Source: Prototheca cutis (Eukaryota > Chlorophyta > Trebouxiophyceae > Chlorellales > Chlorellaceae). Taken from it: 64,000 bases of DNA. Location: contig BCIH01000004.1 of NCBI GenBank assembly GCA_002897115.2, positions 129,336 to 193,335 of the forward strand, written 5' to 3'. The translations under genes and the position numbers were made by a program. The notes below the pieces were generated by a model. It ran no database searches, was not told where the DNA came from, and saw only the letters and a program-made list of their open reading frames with translations. Numbering within the stretch: the stretch's first letter is position 1; every line of letters begins with the position of its first letter. Of the stretch, positions 55,113-64,000 are shown in pieces.

Positions 55113-56160
55113 CAAGGGGGAGGGGCCGGTGGGGACCGTCGTGCGTCGGGCTTGGGAAGCACGTGCGGGCCGACCCTAGGGACCCGCACAGCTCCCTTGC
55201 ACTCTATGACGGTCGGAGTATCCGCCTGGGCGACCGCATGCCCTGTGGTCGGCCGCAGGTGCTCACTGGCAGCACGGGCCGCGAGCAAATATCGGGGAAC
55301 GCCCACCCGACCAGCACAGGCAAGGGCCCCAGATAATCACGAGCTAGGTTTATTTGAATGGATTATTTATGATATAATGCTGGCGATGCCCGGTGCGCGG
55401 TGGTATGCTGCGAAGGCAAGGACGCCGTCCTCTTGGCGAGATCAACAACAATAGCCGGGGTCGCCAACTGCAGTGGCGTCATTTTGCAACTCGTCCGCAA
55501 GTGGCTGCGGCCAGGCCGCTGCTCTGCCGCCAAGGCGCAAGGATGAGTTCGACGAGTGCCATTTGTCTTTCCCCATACTCAAGGAGATGCAAGTTTATAG
55601 GCATCGACGAGCCCATAGGCAGTATTGGCAATGACAGTACTTGCATCCTCGCCAATGCACCAGGCAGGGTGTGTAGATGCAATGTGCAGGACCATTAGCG
55701 CTAGCGCAGAAAAATGGATTCAGAAGACCAGAAGCGTTTGCAACAGCGCACATTATGTTTGCTTGGCCATCCCTACATGGCCAGGTGGTGGATCAGCTGG
55801 GTAGCCGGTCCTCCAAGTTTGTACCGCTGGTGGACAGCACACGATTGGCAGCAGCCAGAGGCCAGGTTTTGGCAGCTCCCTCAAAGTGATAAGTACATTC
55901 AGCACAGAGAAGACAGATATGTTCCATGGGAGGCTGATGAGACCTGGTTTCCCAGGGGTTTAGGTCCATTACATGCTGCGCCCAGGGCCCCTGGCAGGGG
56001 TCCACAGCAGAGGACGGGGGGGGGGGGGGGGGGGGGGGGTTTACGATTCCAGACAGACTGGGGGGCACCCCACGACAGCGCCCGCTCTCCATCGGGCTGC
56101 ACCTGGTGGAGAGAAGGCGCCCCACGAGGTTACTGAGCGACAAAGTAAGTGGGCATTGCC
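55113..56160. other. Intergenic with G24 homopolymer; possible carrier first exon
   Basis: Contains an uninterrupted run of 24 G at 56016-56039. The carrier's start codon should be in the first few hundred bases on the minus strand. A plus-strand frame at 55714-56136 runs through the G tract and is not believable as a gene. Confidence 0.4.
56016..56039. repeat. Poly-G run (24)
   Basis: 24 consecutive G, the longest homopolymer in the window, about 120 bp from the right end of element copy 2. Such tracts can form G-quadruplexes and are error-prone. Confidence 0.97.
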
Positions 56161-57714
56161 TCACAGCACGTGTTCAATGGTACTGATCCGGGGCGCAGGG
56201 CCAGCGGCGAATCCTGGTGATGAAATCATATCAGGTGGAGCACCCGGGAGGCAGGGGACATGCAGGGGGGGTGAGCTCGGTTTTGCGATCAAAAGGCGGC
56301 GGCCTCTTGCCGATCAGGACCAGCGTTTCACCCAGGTGGCGGGTGTTTCGCATGGCGTTGACGTCGCGGTTCCACACCACGCCACACCTCTGGCATGTGA
56401 GGACAGCGTACTTGTTCCGGGCGGTGCTGCTGTTTGCGTTGCGTGCAGTGCTGCAGGAGGAGCCACTGTCAATCGCTGAGCATCACGTCCACCAGCCTCA
56501 CCCCTGCCTGGAGCACCTGTTGCGCTTGATGTCGGCGTACCGTCTGGGTGGATGTCTTCTCTTCCGACCCGCGCCACATCGACCAGACAGATGCAGTGGC
56601 TGCATTGTCCATTCCTGTGGTCCAGCTTCAACGCAGGATGAGGAGAAGGCGTTTTGACTATGGACATCAACCAGCACCAGCCATCATAGATGAAGCCCGG
56701 CACATGGATGACTGGCACGATCCAAACCAGCAGGCGGTCGGCTGTCGGGTCAGCCGCCGGCAGTGCTCGCCCAATCCCCGTCATGCCGAGCAGGATTCAT
56801 CACGAGACATCCATGGTGCCGGATCCCAGCAGGCTGCTGTGGACAGCCAGCTGGTCCTGCTGACCCCGAGCGGGGAAACCCAAAGTGGGGACAATGCTGG
56901 ACCTCAACCCCTCCCCCTCGCCACCCCTGAAAGACTTTGTCATCAACGGCATCGTGCAGCGTTTTATGCTAAAGCACCCAGGCATACCGAAGGATGACCA
57001 TCTTCGATTCACTCGAGGAGTGTTAGGCACCCGCTCCCTGGAATCCGTCGACAAGTGGGCGGCAGAGCTGGAAGAAGAAGGGCTCTGGGCTGAAATGCCT
57101 CTCAACTCAGGCTCTGGATCCAAGAAGCAGAAGATCGGGTGGCGGGAACGCAGCTACCAGAAGGACAAGCGGAGGACCACAGCGAGACCAGATGCAGCTG
57201 CAGAGGCCCAGAAAACGGTGGCCACGACATTGCCTGTTGCTGAACTTGAACCTGATCCCTAGATAGATTGACCTGCCTCTGTCCGCACAGTACTCCCCTT
57301 GATTCGACAAAACAATGGGCAATTTCATGATGATATGGATGTATAAGACGAGATTTTCTTCTGAAATCAGCCCACACAGCACCTGCTCTGGGACCAAAAA
57401 CAGGTGTAAGACTCTTTGGTTCTTGCCAATCCTAAGGGTGCTTGCTGGTGGCGCGTTTGAAGAATGCCAAGGGCCGCCGAGCGAGAAACCGCGGAGATAT
57501 AACTCCCGTTTGCATCCCCAATTCCTGAAATCATTTCATCATCTCGATTTCTGGAGTTTACAGGCGTTGCAGGAGCCCACACGCGCGGCTTGGTGGCCCC
57601 GTCCCCCGCAGCTGCGCAGCCCCAGAACGTCCGATTGCCCACGAGCGCGCTCCTTCCTGGCCCCGCCCTGTTCTCAGACTGGATTTTTGGTGCGGAATAA
57701 ACATCATCGTGCAG
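56161..57714 (-). mobile_element. TnpB/Fanzor-related element, copy 2 (inverted)
   Basis: Reverse-oriented, diverged copy of 32367-33922 with nearly the same length and the same ends. The minus strand carries the zinc-ribbon segment KYAVLTCQRCGVVWNRDVNA then MRNTRHLGETLVLIG (about 56480-56231), where ARNI has become MRNT. The plus strand carries an open frame (56894-57262). Some internal stretches are almost identical between copies (for example the 100 bp at 57270-57370), others have small indels. Confidence 0.7.
56894..57262 (+). CDS. Element-borne ORF of unknown function (copy 2)
   Basis: 122-residue frame from ATG 56894, antisense to the zinc-ribbon strand. Sequence includes LKDFVINGIVQRFMLKHPGI, TRSLESVDKWAAELEEEGLW and SGSKKQKIGWRERSYQKDKR, ending VAELEPDP. 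The corresponding peptide in copy 1 is conserved over about 75 residues and then frameshifted, suggesting this frame was once coding. Charged and helical, with a basic KKQK segment; no family recognised. A GTG 9 bp upstream is also in frame. Confidence 0.4.
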   Translation: MLDLNPSPSPPLKDFVINGIVQRFMLKHPGIPKDDHLRFTRGVLGTRSLESVDKWAAELEEEGLWAEMPLNSGSGSKKQKIGWRERSYQKDKRRTTARPDAAAEAQKTVATTLPVAELEPDP

Positions 57715-57993
57715 TCGCACAAGAGGGGTACCGCACGGGAGGGCCTGGAAGGAATTTGGGGGGATCGGTTCCCTGGAGGATGTCCCGCCGCTTTGTTGGT
57801 TTGAAAACTTGCAGAGCAGCGTTCCGTAACGAATTTACCGCTGCCAGCTCGTTCTGCGAGGCTCTAACAGTGCAAAACTTGCATCTACAACTCTCATGGA
57901 TTCCACGAATTGATTCCATGTTCTGCTGCCGTTCATTCTGAGCGTTCGAGCCGGGGGGCATGAGCAGGTGTCGCAGGCTGGGCTAGGCGTGCG
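57715..57993. other. Short intergenic region before the GT29 gene
   Basis: 279 bp; likely promoter of the GT29-like gene. Confidence 0.35.
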
Positions 57994-60455
57994 ATGCCGA
58001 GACTCCAGCGGAGCGCGCAGGCCCCTCTCCTGCCTACAAAAACAGAAATAAGATTTGGAGCACGGAAGTCAAAGTCCAGATTTGCGAGATGGCCGCTCTT
58101 GCTGAGCCTCGGCTTGGCTTCGGTGGTTCTGTTTGGCTATTACAACGTGAGTGGAGATCACCTGACTGGTGCATGACCTTGGTGGCATTAGCCCGGGCAT
58201 GGCACGGCATTTCGTGCCCAGATCAGGGCATAAATCATACGACCTGTTTCCCCTCAATGTCTGCGCAGCATGCAAGCGTGCCATTGCAGCCTCGATCCAT
58301 CTTGGAGGTGAGTGGCGGCCGCAGAGGGGTTGGGTGCTCGTCGTCAGCTGGTTCAGAGTGTGCAGGTTTGAGTATTCCAGTCCCAGTGCACTCTATCACC
58401 CTCTGCATGCCCTCTAACACACCCTGATGCAGTCGGAAATCCGCAAGCATGGCGATAACAGTCATCTTGCGGGAACACCAGGGGATGCCCTGTGCCCACC
58501 CGGCTCCGACTGCGGGGGGACGGGCTCTGAGGTGCTGCCCCGTTGGGGAGGGACGAGCCAAGATGGTGCAGTGAACGGTGCGGACACTCACCTGGAGTTG
58601 ATGCCAGCAGCAGTGAGCACACTCCCGCCTTCCCCGCCGCCACCGTCGTCGCCGCCGCCGGCCATCCATGCGCCGCCATACAACAAGGGACTTGCAGCGG
58701 GCATCTCACAGTTGGTCAAAGATGCAGATGCAGGTTCAGTGCTGGAACTTGTTTTACCTTGATTAGGGACTGGGAGGGTGTGAGTGTGTTGCATGTCCTG
58801 GATCGGGGCCCACCACATCCCTCCTCCGTTTGCGTGCACACTCCGAGTGGCGTGGAGCCCCTTGCGGGACCCCTTTGCCGTTGCACCGCTTGCCCACCGG
58901 GGTATGCATCTCCAGAGCCTTTCCACTGACTCAACCGTCCAACCACACTGCCTGCCCCACCTGGCAGTGGCATCGAGGCATGGCATCGACACAGACCTGG
59001 ACATCGTGGCAGCCAAGGCAGCGGCCCTCGCAGACGGACAAGACCTGCCTCGTGCCAACCAGGTAGCCGCGTGTGTCTAAAAGGGGTTGCTTCATGCGGT
59101 GCCTCGCCCGGGCCCCTGACCAGGGTCCAATGCATTCAGCCCAGCAGCATTCTCACCAGAATCCCACCCCCACACCACACCAACTCGCACCCGCCAATTG
59201 CAGGAGGACTCTGCAGATATTGAGGGAATCCTGACTGCCGAGCCCGCCTGTGTGACCCCGGAAGGCTGCAGCAGCCATGGCACTTGCCAGGACGGCCGCT
59301 GTGCCTGCACCGTCCTGTACACAGGTTCGTCTTGGTGTGGTTGTTGTAGTTCGTGTGAGTATGTCAGGGTGGAAAGGGGGGAGCAGCGGTGGCCATGCAT
59401 TGTGTGGGGTTGGCAGCGGTGGCCAGTGGCACTGGGAGGCATGCCTCCTCGTCCTTGCTCCTTTCCCCTGCACATTCTTCCTTCAGTCGCCACACCTCAC
59501 AGTACTACTTGTCTCCAAATGCTACTACTCACCCCTCCTCCCTCACACACACAAACAATGCACACAACACAAACCAGGGTGGCTGTGTGGGCATGCTATG
59601 GCGCTGAGCAGGTCACTGCTCCCTTCGCTGCTCGCCAATTTTACGCCCGTGTACGAGGGCGAACTCATGCTCCTGGCGGGCACGGCAAACAGTGAGGTGC
59701 GGGTGCTCCGTCCGCAGCCGCTTCCCGATGCCGGCTCTGCAGCCGCTGGCGCTCAAGGGCCGGTACTCCAGGGCTGGGATGTTCTCGCCAATGCCAGCGT
59801 GATGGCGGCCCTGAACAGGATGCTCCCCGCCGCCGACGTCGCACTCAAGGTCGGTTTGGTTGAGGGGTGTCTGGTTTATGTCATTTTATTCAAGTACTTT
59901 GTCCTTTTTTCTGCAGGAAATGCATGCAATAGGGATGGGGGTTTGGGTTTCTGGACTGTGGTCAATAGCCATTCCCCGCGTTTCCCGAGGTGGTGTGGAG
60001 GCTCCGTTCCCAATCCCGTTTTGCTGCAAACTCGCGCTGCGGAAGCCAGAAGCCTTATGACCATTCCGTCCCAAGCCCCCACCAGGGCAAGGCGTACCGG
60101 ACGTGTGCGGTGGTGGGGACATCTGGAAGCTTGCTGCTGCGGCGGCTGGGACCTGCGATCGACGGCGCCACGCTGGTCCTGCGCCTGGACGACGGGCTGG
60201 TGGCTGGGTACGAGGCCTCCCTGGGGTCCAAGACCAACCTGCGGCTGACGGGGGACGGCGTGTGGGGCTGGCACGAGGGGCCACAGGACTTGATCCTTGT
60301 CCGCACCCGCACCCGCGCCGGCATCCAGGCACGTGGGCAGATGCATGGGAAGCATATTTTCTCTTTCTCTCTATCTTCTGGGTTGGTGGAGGGTGGATGG
60401 GGGGGTGGTGTTCCTGAATGGAAAAGGAAATGGAGAAACCCCCAACCCCCAATTG

Positions 60456-60495
<40 letters not shown>

Positions 60496-61269
60496 AGCCG
60501 CTAACCGCTGCAGAGGTTGTTGGAGAACCGGTTGCAGACCGACCCGTTGACGGTCATCGCGTTGGACCCCGGGTTTGAGAGCTGGGTGGCGGCGGGTGTG
60601 GGCTGGCCGGCCGACACATCCACGGTTGCGACGCTGCTAGCACTGCAAGCGTGCCGCTCGGTGACGTTGTACGGCGTAGCGCCCCTGCCCGCGGCCACGG
60701 GCGTGCCCCGGCGATACTTTGACCCGTGCATGGACAGCACCAGCGCCGGCGTGGCAGCTGATGGTAGGGCCGAGTTTGAGCGGCTGCTGGGCCCAGAGGA
60801 CGCGGCACGGTGGCAGACGCTGCGGGGCCTGGTGCGGCTAGGGCTGGCCAGCTGGGGCGAGCCCTGTATTGAGGAGTGCATGTCTGGCGCCGAAGCGTGC
60901 CGCGCGTGCCGGGCCCCGCTGGGTATTCAGCCCCTCAAGCTCCCCCACTGCGGCCGGGGAGACAAGCGCGGTGACGGTGACGATGATGCTGGAGCTGCGA
61001 CTGGTGTCACCTCCGTCGCCAAGGCTGCTGACGTCGTCCGTTCTGATGCTGCCGCCGAGACTGCTGCCGTTGTCTCGGCAGCCACAAAGACCGCTGCCGT
61101 TGTCTCAGACGTCACGGCAGAACAGCAGCGCGCAGCGGCCGAGGCGGCAGGTCTGACGACGGGAGCGGGGCTGCATCGGGACAGCGATCACCACGCCGTC
61201 ACGGCCGGCGTGGTGCTGCGCCACATGGGGGATGCCGACCGTCTTCGGGCCCGGGCAGCCGACACGTAG
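57994..61269 (+). CDS. GT29 sialyltransferase-like protein with EGF-like module
   Basis: Type II Golgi protein. Exons 57994-58146, 58269-58307, 58433-58733, 58968-59062, 59204-59324, 59578-59849, 60086-60328 and 60514-61269 sum to exactly 660 codons (659 aa). Residues 29-47 are the membrane anchor (WPLLLSLGLASVVLFGYY) after a basic tail. A Pro-rich stem follows. Residues 210-240 form an EGF-like module (CVTPEGCSSHGTCQDGRCAC then GWLCG, six Cys). Sialyl motif L starts near 331: YRTCAVVGTSGSLLLRRLGP, LVLRLDDGLVAGYEASLGSK, TNLRL. Motif S is near 435-455: WPADTSTVATLLALQACRSV then TLYG. The C-terminal 110 residues are Ala/Asp/Thr low complexity. Whether it uses CMP-sialic acid or CMP-Kdo is unknown. 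The seventh intron probably uses a GC donor. Confidence 0.85.
60456..60495. repeat. (AAC)n microsatellite in GT29 intron
   Basis: About 13 AAC units just upstream of the last exon of the GT29-like gene. Confidence 0.95.
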
Positions 61270-61769
61270 GAGACATGGTCCGGGGATAAACACAGGCGCA
61301 GGTTGAATGCTTCTGTATCTCCAGAGAGCACAGCCCCCAAGCTTGTCACTGGTTACACGACATGGTCAATACAGTCTCTCACAGAGGTTTGTACATGCAG
61401 AAAGAGTCTGTTTGCAGGAGAAAAACTGGGACGGTGCGCGCAACGCTTCACGGTGCACATGAAAATAAGAGTGTCAACCAGATCTCACGCCGATTGGCAT
61501 CGCCATTGGAATGGAATGGGCGAGAAAACAGAGGGCAAGTGAGCATAAATCGTCCTACAGCCGCTCAGGCCGTGCATCAGCACTGCTTGGGATTTGACAA
61601 CAATGCAATGTCGGGGGAAGCACCTTGGCGCAACGGTTGTGTTCTTGCTGGTGAAGCAGTGAGGGTGTGCTGCCTGGGAGCATCGACCATGGAACCCCCT
61701 TTCAGGCATGCCACGGCGGTCCCCATGTGCCGCCGCGGGGGAAGCAGCCGCCTGTGAAACTAGCCCATC
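61270..61769. other. Intergenic, convergent
   Basis: 500 bp between the GT29-like and GDT1-like gene ends; nothing recognised. Confidence 0.4.
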
Positions 61770-63440
61770 TCAGCGCGGCGCTCTGAGCAGCGCGAGATCG
61801 ACGAGTGTGGCCAGTGCAAACAGAATGAAAAGGCCGCCGCCCAGGATGCCAATGCTTCGTTCGTCGGCATGCCGAGCGAGTGCCGCCCCGGCCAGCACCG
61901 CGAGCAGCGTGGCGACCCCGTGCCCGACAACGGCCCCGACGGCCACGGCCAGCGGCGGACGGCTTGCCGCCAGCGCCACCACTGCCAGCATGGACCGATC
62001 GCCCCACTCTGCGGCAAAGATGAGCCCCGCAATCTCCAGCACCAGTGTCTTGCTGGAAAGAAGGGGCTGAAACTGGCCCCCAGCGACCGCCGCCGCAACT
62101 GAGGGGTGCATGAGCGGGTGTTGTAGAAGGGCCGGATTCTTGCTTGTTTGTTCAGAGCAACGGACTCGACAAGCAGAACGCCCGCATACTGCATGGAGAT
62201 GTGAATCATGCAGCCCGCTGCCCACCCACACACAGGAAAGGAACTGGCAACAACTGGCTTACGTGATGTTTCGGCGTGATCCCGTTGCGGTACAGGAGGC
62301 TTCACTGCCGCCTCCTGCATGTGTGTTGGTGTAAGTTGCTTTGCATCTGTTGTGTGCATGCATGATTCTAAATACACAGAGGTGCGTGCGTGCGCGCGCG
62401 CGTGCGCGCGTGTGCGCAAGTGCTGCCCAGATTTACAGATCCCACACCAATACAACGCGCCTGCAGACTCATGATGCCAAAGTAGAAGAGCAAAACGGCG
62501 CTAAACAGCTGGCCCAGGAACTCGGTCATGGGCATGCTGACGGGGACCCTGCTCAGCAAGTATCCGATGCCCACCGAAATCACCGTCATCGCACTCAGCG
62601 CCAGCATGGACCCTTCATTCAGTTGTTTTGTCGGAGGAGGTCTGTGTCGGAGAGAGTTTTGGCAAGAATTTCGGATGAGCTCTCCACCCCTGAGCCATCA
62701 GGCGGATTTGTGGCGTGGCCTGGTGCCAAGCGCACGAGTCCATGCCCATAGCTCGTTCCCAACGATCACAGTGCCGTCATCCCACTGACAAAAGCCGTTT
62801 CCCCCATACTGCAACATCGACGGCCCATCCACACACCTGCAAAGCTAATGGCTCGGCCGACTCTCATGGCCAGCAGCGCCGTGATGAAAAACGTCTTGTC
62901 GCAGATTCCGCTGGCCAGCACGAGGCTGAAAGAAGCCGGGACAGTGGATCGCCCCATCACGCTGTGCATCAGCATCGCCCGCATCCTGCCCAGCATCTCA
63001 GCATTCTGCAGCAGCCAGCGCATGCCTGCCACGCCGGCACCGCTCAGCGCCAGGCACGCCGCTGTCGCGATGATCAGACCACGGAACGTCAGCAGCGGGT
63101 TGCGCGGCGGTGCAGCGGGGATATTGGGCTGGTGGAATGAGTCTCCATCATGGGTTGTCCCAGGCTCGGGGGCTGTGGGACTGGCCAGGCCCACCCCCTG
63201 CGCCGCATCGCCGCCGGCCACCCGGCTTGCTGTCGTGCGGCGCAGCCGCAGAGGGAGCCCTATTCGTCCCCGGCAGTGCCGGGAGGGGCAAGGTTTACTC
63301 AAGCCATGGTGTGCAGGGTCCAATCTCAGTCCGCAAGTCCAGAGGCTGGGGGATCTGCCTCGAGCAGATATGGCAAGCCAGCTGCTCCCAGCTGCCGATT
63401 CCATGGGCCCCGGCCCACGGGACCCGTACAGAAACGTCAT
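61770..63440 (-). CDS. GDT1/UPF0016 cation transporter, plastid PAM71/CMT1-like
   Basis: Plastid Mn2+/Ca2+ transporter family. Exons 63440-62837, 62612-62461, 62314-62263 and 62098-61770 sum to exactly 379 codons (378 aa). Residues 1-110 are Ser/Arg/Pro-rich, a transit peptide. Order of blocks matches plant PAM71: SFSLVLASGICDKTFFITAL, GSMLALSAMTVISVGIGYLL, LGQLFSAVLLFYFGIMSLQ, a linker, then LEIAGLIFAAEWGDRSMLAV, VGAVVGHGVATLLAVLAGAA and IGILGGGLFILFALATLVDL. The second signature E-W-G-D-R-S is intact, but the first, normally E-x-G-D-K-T, reads G-I-C-D-K-T. Intron 2 uses a GC donor (CAG|gcgcgt). An alternative start lies at 63404. Confidence 0.85.
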
Positions 63441-64000
63441 CTAGGCGTGGTTGCGAGAGCCCACAAGATGCTGGGCTCCCCGAAAATACGTACAAAGCCT
63501 CCTAAACGTGTTTCATGCCGTACGGGATGGCGAGCGCCCCTGTGTGGGGCGGGGTTCCTGGACTGTTGCGTTCCGCCACGCAAAGGGAGTGCCGCTCCGA
63601 ACCTTTGAACTTTTTGGTCGAGAGCCTCTCGCCGGCGTAAGAACTACTCGCGCTCAACCTGATCCATACATTAGAGGTATCCTGCACCGTATATAACTTC
63701 GTTGGAGGGTTCATTGACGTAGCTTGTGACGAATGACGGGAGGCGCGATCACACACGGAAAACCCCTGTGCGAGCTCGAAGAGATCAACGCATCGCGCCA
63801 GCCCAGTTCGTGGATCGGTAGCGGGTGCAAATGAACACAGCACAGATGCCCTACCACAAGCCCTTGTCAAACATTGCGGAAATATAGAAGACGCACAGTG
63901 TTGCAGGACATGCGGGAAAAAAAACCAGGGTGCCATCTATCCGTCCATTTCATTGAGAGGGGGAGCGTGGCGTCGCGGAAGCCGGGAAAGCTCCCTCTGA
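63441..64000. other. Upstream region of GDT1-like gene, window edge
   Basis: 560 bp without a supported gene. A TATA-like string on the minus strand (ttatatacgg, 63687-63696) lies about 250 bp upstream of the GDT1 start. Confidence 0.35.

Noticed and set aside
55714..56136. 140-codon plus-strand ORF
   Set aside because: Runs through the G24 homopolymer as polyglycine; no conserved features.
1..64000. CRISPR array, bacterial operon, rRNA or viral genome segment
   Set aside because: No regularly spaced direct repeats with unique spacers, no rRNA-like sequence, no capsid or polymerase genes; intron-rich eukaryotic genes throughout.

Overview
The window is nuclear DNA from a eukaryote, most likely a Chlorella-type (trebouxiophyte) green alga. 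The reasons are GC-rich coding sequence, short GT-AG introns in nearly every gene, a plastid-type lysophosphatidate acyltransferase with a transit peptide, a class III/IV starch synthase, a plastid GDT1-type transporter, a plant-type GATA26/27 zinc finger and a plant-type glyoxalase-I-like protein. There is no operon structure. Genes lie on both strands 0.3-2 kb apart, several as divergent pairs. Five ambiguous bases (n, four between 7449 and 7713 and one near 48952) and long homopolymers show it is a draft assembly.

Layout. 1-5.1 kb: 3' part of glucose-6-phosphate dehydrogenase (+), complex I subunit NDUFA8 (-), ribosomal protein uS9/RPS16 (+), a peroxiredoxin-like 2 protein (-). 5.4-6.7 kb: splicing factor YJU2B/CCDC130 (+). 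6.7-12 kb: a gene-poor stretch, a GATA zinc-finger gene (+, 3' end unresolved) and an F-box protein (-). 12.4-18 kb: a large formin (+) with an N-terminal PH-like domain. 18.4-21.4 kb: borealin-like protein (-) and U2A' (-). 21.4-26.7 kb: a TnpB/Fanzor-like remnant, a glyoxalase-I-like VOC protein (-) and RFT1 (+). 27.1-32 kb: ETF-ubiquinone oxidoreductase (+), eS24 (-), an Lsm10-like protein (-). 32.4-33.9 kb: transposable-element copy 1. 34.1-38.7 kb: DusA-like tRNA dihydrouridine synthase (+), a weak hypothetical (-), a T/L/K-type cyclin (+). 38.9-47.4 kb: GT61 glycosyltransferase (-), oxoglutarate/malate carrier (+), plastid LPAAT (-). 47.8-54.9 kb: starch synthase (-), a previously easy-to-miss 100-residue membrane protein in four exons (+), a second mitochondrial carrier (-). 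56.2-57.7 kb: transposable-element copy 2, inverted relative to copy 1. 58-61.3 kb: a GT29 sialyltransferase-like protein with an EGF module (+). 61.8-63.4 kb: GDT1/PAM71-like transporter (-).

Most genes are unrelated housekeeping functions: mRNA splicing (YJU2B, U2A', Lsm), translation (RPS16, eS24, Dus), glycosylation and the secretory pathway (RFT1, GT61, GT29), mitochondria (NDUFA8, ETF-QO, two carriers), plastid and starch (LPAAT, starch synthase, GDT1). Exon boundaries were assigned by hand from splice consensus plus unbroken frame and family alignment from memory; where every exon fits, the summed length is an exact multiple of three. The most notable features are the two inverted copies of a ~1.55 kb element carrying a TnpB/Fanzor-type zinc ribbon opposite a conserved unknown ORF, a GDT1 protein whose first signature motif is altered, a PH-formin fusion, an EGF-GT29 protein, and repeated use of GC-AG introns.
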